DNA of 64,000 nucleotides, taken from Pseudomonas sp. PSKL.D1. Its GTDB lineage: Bacteria; Pseudomonadota; Gammaproteobacteria; Pseudomonadales; Pseudomonadaceae. Shown one piece after another: positions 1-8,259 of this stretch (positions are counted from its first letter, which is position 1; each line of letters begins with the position of its first letter). The stretch covers positions 4,512,001 through 4,576,000 of the forward strand of contig NZ_CP118607.1 of the NCBI RefSeq assembly GCF_028898945.1, written 5' to 3'. The notes under the pieces are model-generated. The model was given only the letters and a program-made list of their open reading frames with translations, searched no databases and had not been told where the DNA came from. The position numbers and the translations under genes are program-made.

Positions 1-187
1 CCCAGGCGCCAGCAAAACCCCGGCACAACGGCGCGAAGCATAGCGCAGCGTTCGTCGCTTTTCTGCTGGTCAAGCGACCTTGCGCTCGCTAGAATTGCGC
101 ACTTTTTGATCAGAGGCGCCAAAAGCGCCCGCTCAGGATCGCCCCCGTTACCGGCCGGGCGGCCTGCATTCAATACCGAGGTTAGTC
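1..187. other. Intergenic sequence upstream of rimO
   Basis: No coding frame with a convincing start or family match is seen here. The stretch must carry the rimO promoter and leader, but I could not pick a confident -35/-10 pair. A Shine-Dalgarno-like GAGGTTAG lies just before the rimO ATG. Confidence 0.5.
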
Positions 188-1519
188 ATGTCCACCACTC
201 CCGCCACCCCCAAGGTCGGATTCGTCAGCCTGGGCTGCCCCAAGGCCCTGGTCGATTCCGAGCGCATCCTGACCCAGCTGCGCATGGAAGGTTATGAAGT
301 CGTGCCCACCTACGAGGACGCCGACGTGGTGGTGGTCAACACCTGCGGCTTCATCGACAGCGCCAAGGCCGAATCGCTGGAAGTGATCGGCGAAGCGATC
401 AAGGAAAACGGCAAAGTCATCGTCACCGGCTGCATGGGTGTCGAAGAAGGCAGCATCCGTGACGTGCACCCGAGCGTGCTGTCGGTCACCGGCCCGCAGC
501 AGTACGAGCAGGTGGTCAATGCCGTGCACGAGGTGGTGCCGCCACGCCAGGACCACAACCCGCTGATCGACCTGGTGCCGCCGCAGGGCGTCAAGCTGAC
601 CCCGCGCCACTACGCGTATCTGAAAATCTCCGAAGGCTGCAACCACAGCTGCAGCTTCTGCATCATCCCGTCGATGCGCGGCAAACTGGTCAGCCGCCCG
701 GTGGGCGAGGTGCTGAGCGAGGCCGAGCGCCTGGTCAAGGCCGGCGTGAAGGAAATCCTGGTTATCTCCCAGGACACCAGCGCCTACGGCGTGGACGTCA
801 AGTACAAGACCGACTTCTGGAACGGCCGCCCGGTCAAGACCCGTATGCTTGAGCTGTGCGAAGCACTGAGCAGCCTGGGCGCGTGGGTACGCCTGCACTA
901 CGTGTACCCATACCCGAACGTCGATGACGTGATCCCGCTGATGGCCGCCGGCAAGATCCTGCCGTACCTGGACATCCCGTTCCAGCACGCCAGCCCGAAA
1001 GTGCTCAAGGCCATGAAGCGCCCGGCCTTCGAAGACCGCACCCTGGCGCGCATCAAGAACTGGCGCGAGCAGTGCCCGGAGCTGGTGATCCGCTCCACCT
1101 TCATCGTCGGTTTCCCTGGCGAGACCGAAGAAGACTTCCAGTACCTGCTGGACTGGCTGACCGAAGCCCAGCTCGACCGCGTGGGCTGCTTCCAGTACTC
1201 GCCGGTTGAAGGCGCCCCGGCCAATGACCTGGGCCTGGAAGAAGTGCCGGACGACATCAAACAGGACCGTTGGGACCGCTTCATGGCCCACCAGCAAGCC
1301 ATCAGCTCCGCCCGCCTGCAGCTGCGCATTGGCAAGGAAATCGAAGTGCTGATCGACGAAGTCGAAGAGCAGGGTTCGGTTGGCCGCAGCTTCTTCGATG
1401 CGCCGGAAATCGACGGCAGCGTGTTCATCGATGGCGACCATGGCTTCAAGCCAGGTGACAAGGTGCGTTGCCGCATCGTCGATGCAGACGAGTACGACAT
1501 GTGGGCTGAGCCTGTCTGA
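188..1519 (+). CDS. rimO: Ribosomal protein S12 methylthiotransferase RimO
   Basis: This radical-SAM enzyme adds a beta-methylthio group to the conserved aspartate of ribosomal protein S12, in the cytoplasm. The 443-residue protein has the three-part layout of the family. The N-terminal UPF0004 domain carries cluster ligands C17, C53 and C82. The radical-SAM core has the CxxxCxxC motif at C151, C155 and C158 (CNHSCSFC). A C-terminal TRAM domain covers roughly the last 65 residues. RimO rather than MiaB is indicated by the [13 protein letters not shown] segment and the [14 protein letters not shown] context. The ATG at 188 follows a purine-rich site. The gene is monocistronic or first in its unit, and a strong terminator lies just downstream. 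Confidence 0.97.
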   Translation: MSTTPATPKVGFVSLGCPKALVDSERILTQLRMEGYEVVPTYEDADVVVVNTCGFIDSAKAESLEVIGEAIKENGKVIVTGCMGVEEGSIRDVHPSVLSVTGPQQYEQVVNAVHEVVPPRQDHNPLIDLVPPQGVKLTPRHYAYLKISEGCNHSCSFCIIPSMRGKLVSRPVGEVLSEAERLVKAGVKEILVISQDTSAYGVDVKYKTDFWNGRPVKTRMLELCEALSSLGAWVRLHYVYPYPNVDDVIPLMAAGKILPYLDIPFQHASPKVLKAMKRPAFEDRTLARIKNWREQCPELVIRSTFIVGFPGETEEDFQYLLDWLTEAQLDRVGCFQYSPVEGAPANDLGLEEVPDDIKQDRWDRFMAHQQAISSARLQLRIGKEIEVLIDEVEEQGSVGRSFFDAPEIDGSVFIDGDHGFKPGDKVRCRIVDADEYDMWAEPV

Positions 1520-1525
1520 CCTTCT

Positions 1526-1555
1526 GCCGGGGTCGCCAGGCGGCCCCGGCTTTTT
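1526..1555 (+). terminator. Rho-independent terminator of rimO
   Basis: The stem GCCGGGG/CCCCGGC (1526-1532 and 1544-1550) is followed directly by TTTTT. It lies 7 bases after the rimO stop codon. Confidence 0.85.
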
Positions 1556-1612
1556 CATCCCTCCCCCGCTTTTACAGCTATGTTTTCCTGAGTTCGTCAC
1601 AGGAAAACACAC

Positions 1613-2071
1613 ATGCCCCCAGCCCTGACGCTGCAAACTCCACACCTGAGCGACTACCCTCAACTGGTCCAGGTCTGGGAAGCTTCCGTACGCGCCACCC
1701 ACGACTTCCTGCCCGACAGCTACATCGAACTGCTGCGTGACCACGTGCTGGGCAAGTACCTGGACGCCGTCATGCTGGTTTGCTGCAAAGACTCCACCCA
1801 CCACATCCATGGCTTTGCCGGCGTGGCCAACGGCCGCGTGGACATGCTGTTCGTGGCCCCGACCCACCGCGGCCAAGGCATTGGCAAGCGCTTGCTGCGT
1901 TACGCCATCAACGAACTCAACGCCCATACGCTGGACGTGAACGAGCAAAACCCTCAAGCCCTGGGCTTTTACCTGCACGAGGGGTTCGAAGTGATTGGCC
2001 GCTCGGAAACGGACGGCCTGGGGCAACCCTTCCCCCTGCTGCACATGAAGCTGATTCCTACAGCCTCTTAG
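1613..2071 (+). CDS. GNAT family N-acetyltransferase, YjaB-like
   Basis: This is a 152-residue single-domain acetyltransferase. The acetyl-CoA pyrophosphate loop is visible as RGQGIGKRL at residues 86-94. The C-terminal part (VNEQNPQALGFYLHEGFEV, then GLGQPFPLLHM) closely resembles the E. coli YjaB subfamily. The acceptor substrate is not known, so a specific function is not assigned. It lies between rimO, which ends in a terminator, and the pseudouridine-synthase homologue, about 120 bp further on. The start is the ATG after AGGAAAACACAC. Its codon use resembles that of its neighbours. Confidence 0.88.
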   Translation: MPPALTLQTPHLSDYPQLVQVWEASVRATHDFLPDSYIELLRDHVLGKYLDAVMLVCCKDSTHHIHGFAGVANGRVDMLFVAPTHRGQGIGKRLLRYAINELNAHTLDVNEQNPQALGFYLHEGFEVIGRSETDGLGQPFPLLHMKLIPTAS

Positions 2072-2190
2072 GACTACGACGTAGGATGCCGTACAACGCT
2101 TCCGAAATGGCGCATCTGGCACAGATTCCCATCATCAAGGGCCTGTGGGCAGGTACAATGTCCATCTTTACCTGCCTTGCGAATTCCCCC

Positions 2191-2901
2191 ATGTCCGAAC
2201 CCGTCCGCCTGTCCAAACGCCTCATCGAGCAGCTCGGCTGCTCCCGCCGCGAGGCCGAGCTCTACATTGAAGGTGGCTGGGTCACGGTCGATGGTGTGGT
2301 CGTGGAGCAGCCTCAGTTCAAGGTCGACAGCCAACGCGTCGAACTGCTGCAAGGCGCGCGAGCCGATGCACTCGAGCCGGTTACCCTGCTGCTCAATCAG
2401 CCCGCCGGCCTCGACAGCGAAGCTGCCCGCGCCAGCATCAACATGGGCAACCTCAGCGACGCCCACCGCGAGGGCGTGCGCCCCTTGCACGGGCACTTTG
2501 CCCGGCTGACCTGTGTAGCCCCCCTGCAACCGGGTGCCAGCGGCCTGCAGCTGTTCACCCAGGACTGGCGGGTCACCCGCAAGCTCGACGCCGACCTGCG
2601 CCGCATGGAGCAGGAATACATCATCGAAGTGCGCGGCGAAACCACGCCCCAGGCGCTGGAACGCCTGGCGCGCGGGGCTACGCGCAACGACCGGGAACTG
2701 CCCAAGGCCAAAGCCAGCTGGCAGAACGAAACCCACCTGCGCATGGCCTTGAAAAACCCGCAGCCCGGGCAGATCGCCGAACTGTGCGCCTACCTGCGCC
2801 TTGAAGTGGTCAGCATGCGACGCATCCGCCTGGGCGGCGTGCCCATGGGCAAGCTGCCACTGGGCCAGTGGCGTTATGTGGCCAGCACCGAACGTTTTTA
2901 A
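2191..2901 (+). CDS. RsuA/RluF-family pseudouridine synthase homologue lacking the catalytic Asp
   Basis: The 236-residue protein has an N-terminal S4 RNA-binding domain (about residues 5-55, LSKRLIEQLGCSRREAELYI) and a C-terminal domain with RsuA/RluB/RluE/RluF-type landmarks (EYIIEVRGE at 142-150; MRRIRLGGVPMGKLPLGQWR at 209-228). Active members carry a GRLDxDSxGLLLLTND motif whose Asp is the catalytic residue. Here the matching segment reads APLQPGASGLQLFTQD (residues 110-125), so the Asp position is Gln113 and the following Asp is Gly. The protein may therefore be an RNA-binding relic or have a changed activity. I chose the ATG at 2191 because the S4 domain begins right after it; the frame is open further upstream but without homology. 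It is followed closely by the DUF1456 gene. Confidence 0.85.
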   Translation: MSEPVRLSKRLIEQLGCSRREAELYIEGGWVTVDGVVVEQPQFKVDSQRVELLQGARADALEPVTLLLNQPAGLDSEAARASINMGNLSDAHREGVRPLHGHFARLTCVAPLQPGASGLQLFTQDWRVTRKLDADLRRMEQEYIIEVRGETTPQALERLARGATRNDRELPKAKASWQNETHLRMALKNPQPGQIAELCAYLRLEVVSMRRIRLGGVPMGKLPLGQWRYVASTERF

Positions 2902-2947
2902 GCACCAGGCCGCATACCGCGCGGCTTCTGAACAGGATTTTGCAACA

Positions 2948-3409
2948 ATGAACCACAACGATGTCCTACGCAGCCTGCGCTATCTGCTCAAGGTGAATGA
3001 CGCCAAGATGGCCGAAATCATCGCGCTGTCCGGCCTCGAAGTTAACCCCATCGTCCTGGCCACCTACCTGAAGAAGGAAGACGAGCCTGGCTTCGTGCGT
3101 TGCCCGGAGCGGGTGATGGCGCACTTTCTCGACGGCTTGGTAATCCACCGTCGCGGCAAGGACGACAGCCGCCCGCCGCAACCGGTCGAGCTGCCAGTAA
3201 CCAATAACACCATCCTGAAAAAGCTGCGGGTGGCGTTCGAGCTCAAGGAAGAAGACCTGCATGCGATCCTTAAGTCGGTCAACTTCCCGGTGTCCAAGCC
3301 TGAGCTCAGCGCGTTGTTCCGCAAAGTCGGCCACGACAACTACCGACCATGCGGCGACCAGCTGCTGCGCAACTTCCTCAAGGGCCTGACCCAGCGCGTG
3401 CGCGGCTGA
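2948..3409 (+). CDS. DUF1456 family protein (YehS-like)
   Basis: The 153-residue protein is built from two similar helical halves, a DUF1456 repeat of about 70 residues. One begins NDVLRSLRYLLKVNDAKMAE (residues 3-22) and the second begins NNTILKKLRVAFELKEEDLH (about 84-103). This is the architecture of E. coli YehS. The biochemical function is unknown. The ATG at 2948 begins the first repeat, so this start is well supported. The stop codon abuts the next gene, trmO, which suggests co-transcription. Confidence 0.92.
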   Translation: MNHNDVLRSLRYLLKVNDAKMAEIIALSGLEVNPIVLATYLKKEDEPGFVRCPERVMAHFLDGLVIHRRGKDDSRPPQPVELPVTNNTILKKLRVAFELKEEDLHAILKSVNFPVSKPELSALFRKVGHDNYRPCGDQLLRNFLKGLTQRVRG

Positions 3410-3415
3410 GTGGCC

Positions 3416-4111
3416 ATGCAGCATACGGTTTCGCCGGTCGGCATCGTACGCTCCTGCTTCAAGGAGAAATTTGCCATCCCGCGCCAGCCACAACTGGCCC
3501 CGGCAGCGCGCGGGGTGCTTGAGCTGCTGCCGCCGTTTGACCAGGGCGATGCGGTGGCGGGCCTGGAGCAAGTCAGCCATGTCTGGCTGCTGTTTCTGTT
3601 CCACCAGGCGCTGGAGGACAAACCACGCTTGAAAGTGCGCCCGCCTCGCCTGGGCGGTAACAAGAGCATGGGGGTGTTCGCTACCCGGGCTACCCATCGG
3701 CCGAATGGCATAGGCCAGTCCGTGGTTCGGCTGGAAGGCGTGGAGCCTGGGCGGCTGCTGCTATCGGGTATCGACCTGCTTGACGGTACGCCGGTGCTGG
3801 ATATCAAACCCTATGTGCCCTATGCCGACAGCGTTGCTGGCGCGAGCAATCTTATGGCCAGCGATGCACCTGAAGCGATTGATGTGCAGTGGGGGGAGGC
3901 TGCCCTGCCCCAGGCACGTGAGCATGCCCTACGCCTGGATGAGCCGCTGGTTGAGTTGATCGAGCAGTGCCTGGCACAGGATCCGCGCCCGGCCTATCAG
4001 GTACCTGCGCCGGAGCGGGTATACGGGGTCAAGTTCTGGGATGTGCAAGTGAGGTGGCATTACCCGCAGCCGGAGGTAATCCGGGTGCTGGAGGTAGTGC
4101 GGGAAGGCTGA
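3416..4111 (+). CDS. trmO: tRNA (N6-threonylcarbamoyladenosine(37)-N6)-methyltransferase TrmO
   Basis: TrmO (TsaA/YaeB) methylates t6A37 of tRNAs that read ACY codons, using S-adenosylmethionine. The 231-residue product starts MQHTVSPVGIVRSCFKEKFA and has the family motifs PRQPQLAP, VSHVWLLFLFH and the R-x-T-HRPNGIGQS segment typical of this beta-barrel SAM-binding fold. A GTG at 3410, directly after the upstream stop codon, would add two residues; I prefer the ATG at 3416. It probably shares a transcript with the DUF1456 gene. It converges on fpr, and the two are separated by a REP pair. Confidence 0.93.
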   Translation: MQHTVSPVGIVRSCFKEKFAIPRQPQLAPAARGVLELLPPFDQGDAVAGLEQVSHVWLLFLFHQALEDKPRLKVRPPRLGGNKSMGVFATRATHRPNGIGQSVVRLEGVEPGRLLLSGIDLLDGTPVLDIKPYVPYADSVAGASNLMASDAPEAIDVQWGEAALPQAREHALRLDEPLVELIEQCLAQDPRPAYQVPAPERVYGVKFWDVQVRWHYPQPEVIRVLEVVREG

Positions 4112-4130
4112 GAGTTTTTTGGGCAGGCTT

Positions 4131-4201
4131 GGCCTCTCGCGGATAAATCCGCTCCTACAGATGGCGCAATTCTGTAGGAGCGGATTTATCCGCGAGAGGC
4201 C
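4131..4201. repeat. REP inverted pair (perfect 30-bp arms)
   Basis: Positions 4131-4160 and 4172-4201 are exact reverse complements around an 11-base spacer. The core GCGGATAAATCCGCTCCTACA is the typical P. putida REP sequence. The pair sits between the 3' ends of convergent trmO and fpr, where REPs usually lie, and may act as a bidirectional transcript end or RNA-stabilising structure (inference). Confidence 0.92.
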
Positions 4202-4222
4202 AGCACAGGCTAACGCGCAGGC

Positions 4223-4249
4223 AAAAAAAACGCAGACCGGAGTCTGCGT
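4223..4249 (-). terminator. Rho-independent terminator of fpr
   Basis: On the minus strand the stem ACGCAGAC/GTCTGCGT with a 4-base loop is followed by eight T residues (4223-4230 read in reverse). It lies just past the fpr stop codon. Confidence 0.88.
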
Positions 4250-4266
4250 TCTTTCTTCAGTTCGCC

Positions 4267-5046
4267 TTACTTCTCGACGAACGCTCGCTCAATCAGGTAG
4301 TCACCCGGCTCACGCATACGCGCCGACACCTTCAGACCGAAGCTGTCGAGCACTTCGCTGGTTTCGTCGAGCATGCTCGGGCTGCCGCAGATCATGGCGC
4401 GGTCGTCCTGCGGGTTGATCGGTGGCAGGCCGATGTCGCTGAACAGCTTGCCGCTGCGCATCAGGTCGGTCAGGCGGCCCTGGTTCTCGAACGGCTCGCG
4501 GGTCACGGTCGGGTAGTAGATCAGCTTGTCACGCACCGCTTCACCGAAAAACTCGTTCTGCGGCAGGTGCTCGGTGATGAACTCGCGGTAGGCCACTTCG
4601 TTGACGTAGCGTACGCCGTGAACCAGGATCACTTTTTCGAAGCGCTCGTAGGTTTCCGGGTCCTGGATGACACTCATGAACGGCGCCAGGCCAGTGCCGG
4701 TGCTCAGCAGGTACAGGTGCTTGCCCGGGTTCAGGTCGTCGAGCACCAGTGTGCCGGTAGGCTTCTTGCTGATGATGATCTCATCGCCTTCCTTCAGGTG
4801 CTGCAGCTGCGAGGTCAGCGGGCCATCCGGCACCTTGATGCTGAAGAACTCCAAGTGCTCTTCCCAGTTCGGCGACGCGATGGAATAGGCGCGCATGAGC
4901 GGGCGACCGGTCTCCTGCTGCAGGCCGATCATCACGAACTGACCGTTCTCGAAGCGCAGCCCCGGGTCGCGGGTGCACTTGAAGCTGAACAGGGTGTCGT
5001 TCCAGTGGTGCACACTGAGGACACGTTCGTGGTTCATGTTGCTCAT
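4267..5046 (-). CDS. fpr: Ferredoxin/flavodoxin-NADP+ reductase
   Basis: This FAD enzyme moves electrons between NADPH and ferredoxin or flavodoxin. It supports iron-sulfur cluster maintenance and the oxidative-stress response. The 259-residue length fits bacterial subclass I Fpr. Visible motifs are the FAD-binding RAYSIASP (52-59), the NADP-binding STGTGLAPF (115-123) and MICGSPSML (218-226). The C-terminal extension ending AFVEK is typical of Pseudomonas Fpr. It is transcribed divergently from finR across about 120 bp. In P. putida, FinR is the known activator of this gene under superoxide stress. Met1 or Met4 could be the start; both follow a GGAGCC-type ribosome site. Confidence 0.95.
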   Translation of the reverse strand: MSNMNHERVLSVHHWNDTLFSFKCTRDPGLRFENGQFVMIGLQQETGRPLMRAYSIASPNWEEHLEFFSIKVPDGPLTSQLQHLKEGDEIIISKKPTGTLVLDDLNPGKHLYLLSTGTGLAPFMSVIQDPETYERFEKVILVHGVRYVNEVAYREFITEHLPQNEFFGEAVRDKLIYYPTVTREPFENQGRLTDLMRSGKLFSDIGLPPINPQDDRAMICGSPSMLDETSEVLDSFGLKVSARMREPGDYLIERAFVEK

Positions 5047-5116
5047 TTACAGGGCTCCTGAAGAAAAACGCAGCGCGCAAAACGCGCAGTTGCGCGATAG
5101 TTTAGGGGCAGCGACA

Positions 5117-5144
5117 ATATCTGTTAACTGAATTATCAAGATAT
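5117..5144. promoter_or_regulatory. Inverted repeat in the fpr-finR intergenic region, candidate FinR operator
   Basis: ATATCT (5117-5122) and AGATAT (5139-5144) are exact inverted arms 16 bases apart in the AT-rich divergent promoter region. LysR-type regulators usually bind such dyads between themselves and their target. Assignment to FinR is inference from position. Confidence 0.5.
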
Positions 5145-5164
5145 GTGTTATCGGTTATATCGAT

Positions 5165-6091
5165 ATGCGATTCACACTTCGTCAACTTCAGGTATTCGTC
5201 GCCGTCGCCCAGCACCAGAGCGTGTCACGGGCAGCCAGTGTGCTGGCGTTGTCCCAGTCGGCTGCGAGCACCTCAATTACCGAACTGGAGCGGCAATCAA
5301 GCTGCCAGTTGTTCGACCGCGCGGGTAAGCGCTTGGCGCTCAACGCACTCGGCCATCAGCTGCTGCCCCAGGCCGTGGCCCTGCTCGACCAGGCCAAGGA
5401 GATCGAAGACCTGCTCAACGGTAAGTCCGGGTTCGGCTCGTTGGCGGTCGGCGCCACCTTGACCATTGGCAATTACCTGGCGACCTTGCTGATCGGCAGC
5501 TTCATGCAGGTGCACCCCGAAAGCCAGGTAAAGCTGCACGTGCAGAACACTGCGCATATCGTGCAACAGGTGGCCCACTACGAAATTGATCTGGGTCTAA
5601 TTGAAGGCGACTGCAATCACCCGGACCTGGAAGTACAGCCCTGGGTGGAAGATGAACTGGTCGTGTTCTGCGCCCCACAACACCCGCTGGCCAGGGTCGG
5701 GCGGGCTGATGTGGAGCGCTTGTCGCAAGAAGCGTGGATTTTGCGTGAACAGGGCTCCGGCACGCGTCTGACCTTCGACCAGGCCATGCGCCATCACCGC
5801 ACCAGCCTGAACATCCGCCTGGAACTGGAACACACCGAAGCGATCAAGCGGGCCGTGGAGTCGGGCCTGGGCATTGGCTGCATCTCGCGCCTGGCCCTGC
5901 GTGATGCCTTCCGGCGCGGTAGCCTGGTAGCGGTAGAAACCCCGGACCTGGACCTGATGCGCCAGTTCTACTTCATCTGGCACAAGCAGAAGTACCAAAC
6001 GTCAGCCATGCGCGAGTTTCTGGAACTGTGCCGCAACTTCACGGCGGGCTACACCCGCAGTGATGAAATCATCCTGCCGCCGATCGCTTAA
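5165..6091 (+). CDS. finR: LysR-type transcriptional regulator FinR
   Basis: The 308-residue protein has an N-terminal winged helix-turn-helix (about residues 1-60, LRQLQVFVAVAQHQSVSRAA then SQSAASTSITELE) and a LysR substrate-binding domain (about 88-295). Its identity rests on the divergent position next to fpr, the arrangement in which FinR activates fpr in P. putida. The ATG at 5165 is the natural LysR start. However, no Shine-Dalgarno sequence precedes it, and a TTATAT -10-like box sits only a few bases upstream, so the mRNA may be leaderless. The last codons overlap the end of convergent dgkA by 4 bp. Confidence 0.88.
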   Translation: MRFTLRQLQVFVAVAQHQSVSRAASVLALSQSAASTSITELERQSSCQLFDRAGKRLALNALGHQLLPQAVALLDQAKEIEDLLNGKSGFGSLAVGATLTIGNYLATLLIGSFMQVHPESQVKLHVQNTAHIVQQVAHYEIDLGLIEGDCNHPDLEVQPWVEDELVVFCAPQHPLARVGRADVERLSQEAWILREQGSGTRLTFDQAMRHHRTSLNIRLELEHTEAIKRAVESGLGIGCISRLALRDAFRRGSLVAVETPDLDLMRQFYFIWHKQKYQTSAMREFLELCRNFTAGYTRSDEIILPPIA

Positions 6092-6450
6092 AGCAAGATA
6101 ACGCCCCACACCAGAGCCACCATGGTCAGTGCCACCAGTTGCGCGGCGCTGCCCATGTCCTTGGCATTTTTCGACAGTGGGTGGCGCTCCAGGGAAATCC
6201 TGTCGATGGCCGCCTCTACCGCCGAGTTGAACAATTCGACGATCAAGCCGAGCAGGCACACCGCAATCATGATGGCACGCTCGGCACGGCTGACCGGCAA
6301 CCAGAAGGCCGTCGGGATCAGCAGCACATTGAGCAGCACGAGTTGGCGGAAAGCCGCTTCGCCTTTGAAGGCGGCGCGCAGGCCGTCCAGCGAATAGCCA
6401 GCGGCGTTGAAGATGCGTTTGAGGCCGGTCTGGCCTTTGAATGGCGACAT
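6088..6450 (-). CDS. dgkA: Diacylglycerol kinase
   Basis: This small integral inner-membrane kinase phosphorylates diacylglycerol to phosphatidate, recycling lipid released during envelope glycan synthesis. The 120-residue protein has three hydrophobic segments (about 38-55, 62-80, 98-118). The family signature (ELFNSAVEAAIDRIS) contains the catalytic Glu/Asp region, followed by KNAKDMGSAAQL. I chose the ATG at 6450. A GTG three codons upstream is possible, but the family usually starts close to the GQTGLKRI segment. It lies downstream of erdR on the same strand. Confidence 0.93.
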   Translation of the reverse strand: MSPFKGQTGLKRIFNAAGYSLDGLRAAFKGEAAFRQLVLLNVLLIPTAFWLPVSRAERAIMIAVCLLGLIVELFNSAVEAAIDRISLERHPLSKNAKDMGSAAQLVALTMVALVWGVILL

Positions 6451-6524
6451 GTGAGTCACTTCACCGGTAAAAAGGCCAGCAGACTAGTCCGGCAACGGTC
6501 AAAAAAGCGTGAAGGCGCGAGCAA

Positions 6525-7175
6525 TCAGTTACTCGCAACCGATTCAAGTTGTTGCAGCAACAGTGCCGCCTGAGTGCGGGTGCGTACACCGAGCTTACGG
6601 AAAATCGCGGTCACGTGGGCCTTGATGGTTGCTTCCGACACATTCAGTTCGTACGCGATCTGTTTGTTCAGCAAGCCTTCGCACACCATGGTCAGCACGC
6701 GGAACTGCTGTGGCGTGAGGCTGGCAAGGCCCTCACTGGCAGCTTTGGCTTCAGCCGAGACGTCAACTTTTTCGAAAGCCTGGGGCGGCCACCAGACTTC
6801 GCCGTCGAGCACCTTGCGCACCGCATCCTGAATGACTTCGAGGCCACTGGACTTGGGAATGAACCCGCTGGCGCCGAACTCGCGGGACTTGACCACCACG
6901 GCCGCCTCTTCCTGCGCCGAAACCATCACCACCGGGATCTGCGGATACTGGCCGCGCAGCAGCACCAACCCGGAAAAACCATAGGCACCGGGCATGTTCA
7001 GGTCCAGCAGGACCAGGTCCCAGTCAGCTTTCTCGCTCAGGCGGGTTTCCAGCTCGGCGATGCTCGCCACTTCGACCAGGCGCACATCAGCGCCCAAGGC
7101 AAGGGTTACAGCCTGGCGCAGGGCGCCACGAAACAGCGGGTGGTCATCGGCTATCAGGATTTCGTAAGTGGCCAT
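6525..7175 (-). CDS. erdR: LuxR-type response regulator ErdR
   Basis: This two-component regulator of 216 residues has an N-terminal receiver domain (phospho-acceptor D58 in LVLLDLNMPG; acidic pocket D10/D11) and a C-terminal LuxR helix-turn-helix (LTPQQFRVLTMVCEGLLNKQ, then NVSEATIKAHVTAIF). No sensor kinase is encoded nearby. In Pseudomonas the orthologue, next to dgkA, is ErdR. It works with the unlinked kinase MxtR and controls acetyl-CoA synthetase and ethanol or carbon oxidation genes. The ATG at 7175 begins directly with the receiver fold; upstream in-frame sequence has no homology. Confidence 0.88.
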   Translation of the reverse strand: MATYEILIADDHPLFRGALRQAVTLALGADVRLVEVASIAELETRLSEKADWDLVLLDLNMPGAYGFSGLVLLRGQYPQIPVVMVSAQEEAAVVVKSREFGASGFIPKSSGLEVIQDAVRKVLDGEVWWPPQAFEKVDVSAEAKAASEGLASLTPQQFRVLTMVCEGLLNKQIAYELNVSEATIKAHVTAIFRKLGVRTRTQAALLLQQLESVASN

Positions 7176-7355
7176 TGATCTGTGGATCCTGTTCTGTGCC
7201 AGGCGCAGGCAGGGGTAATGAAGCGCCTGGCGGGGAAACGGCGCCAAGGATGCCGAGCACGGCCGGGGGTGGTCAAGCCGAACGCCCTGCCGCCTCGCCC
7301 ACCCTGGCTGCCAGCTCCGACATTATGAACCAAAGCAGCCCGCCTGCCCCTTGGA

Positions 7356-8066
7356 CTATAGGAAGGTATGCAAACGCTGATGCACCTCGTCCTGCTCGTC
7401 GATTGGCAGGCGGCGCTTGCCGTTGAGGTAATGCAGGCTGAACACGTCAAGGTAGGCATCCAGCGCCTGGGAGGCCTGGCTGTCCCCGGCCAGATCAAGG
7501 CACATGGCCGCGACTTCGGCGGTGCAGAAGTGATCGTCGCGCTTGGAGCGGCGCAAGCGGTACCGCGACATTTGCTCGGCCTGCAAGCTGAGCACCGGGA
7601 AGCGGTCCAGATAAGGGCTCTTGCGGAACATCTTGCGCGCTTCGGTCCAGGTGGCGTCGAGCAGGATGAACAAGGGACGCTTGCCCGGCTCGCGCACGAC
7701 TTCGCTGACCACGCGTTCCTGGGCGACGAATTCACCGGGGAAGACAATGTAGGGCTGCCACTGCGGGTCGTCGAGCAGCGCCAGCAGGTGCTCGTCCACT
7801 GACGTACGCAACCAGCCAAATGCTGAAGTATCTTCGACCAGGTCGGCAATCAGCCAGCCGGTATTGGTGGGCTTGAGCGGCTCGGTATCGTGCATCAAGA
7901 GGCACACGCCAGCTTCTGCCTGAACCCGAGGTTTCCAGGCACACAGGCAATGGGTGGCGATGACGCGGCAATCCTGGCAACGTTCGGCGCGAGAACCACG
8001 GGCAATGAAGGGTTTGATGCTGCGTGCCAGGCGCTCGGCGCGCAGGCGCGCTACCGCATGGCTCAT
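7356..8066 (-). CDS. tapT: DTW-domain tRNA-uridine aminocarboxypropyltransferase
   Basis: DTW-domain enzymes of the TapT/TuaA (YfiP) type transfer the aminocarboxypropyl group of SAM to uridine 47 of tRNA (acp3U). In the 236-residue protein the zinc-type cysteines are visible as C30, C33, C40 and C42 (CQDCRVIATHCLC), and the name-giving motif is DATWTEARKM (137-146). The family usually reads D-x-T-W, which is satisfied here. It is divergent from the PA3611-like gene. The substrate is assigned by family only. Confidence 0.85.
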   Translation of the reverse strand: MSHAVARLRAERLARSIKPFIARGSRAERCQDCRVIATHCLCAWKPRVQAEAGVCLLMHDTEPLKPTNTGWLIADLVEDTSAFGWLRTSVDEHLLALLDDPQWQPYIVFPGEFVAQERVVSEVVREPGKRPLFILLDATWTEARKMFRKSPYLDRFPVLSLQAEQMSRYRLRRSKRDDHFCTAEVAAMCLDLAGDSQASQALDAYLDVFSLHYLNGKRRLPIDEQDEVHQRLHTFL

Positions 8067-8181
8067 GCTGGCATTACTCGGCTTGATTGGAGAATAAACA
8101 CTGCAATAACTCAGGAAAAACCGACGCTCATTCTACCAGAGCCATCTTCATTTGGCCGTGCAGGCGTGCAGTGTGGTCTTT

Positions 8182-8187
8182 TATAAT
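8182..8187 (+). promoter_or_regulatory. -10 box for the PA3611-like gene
   Basis: An exact TATAAT lies 73 bp upstream of the start codon in a divergent intergenic region. No good -35 is seen at 16-18 bp, so the promoter may be activator-dependent. Confidence 0.45.
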
Positions 8188-8259
8188 CGTGGCACCGGCC
8201 TACGGAACGCTACACACCGGCGCAGGTCAAAGCGCCAGTCACTGAACCAGGAGAGATTC

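Noticed and set aside
182..2122. Open frame of about 646 codons on the minus strand opposite rimO and the acetyltransferase gene
   Set aside because: Both opposite genes are well identified; the antisense product resembles no family.
2072..2190. Short repeat CTACGACGTAGGA before the pseudouridine-synthase homologue as a REP
   Set aside because: It is a 5-base palindrome only and lacks the REP core.
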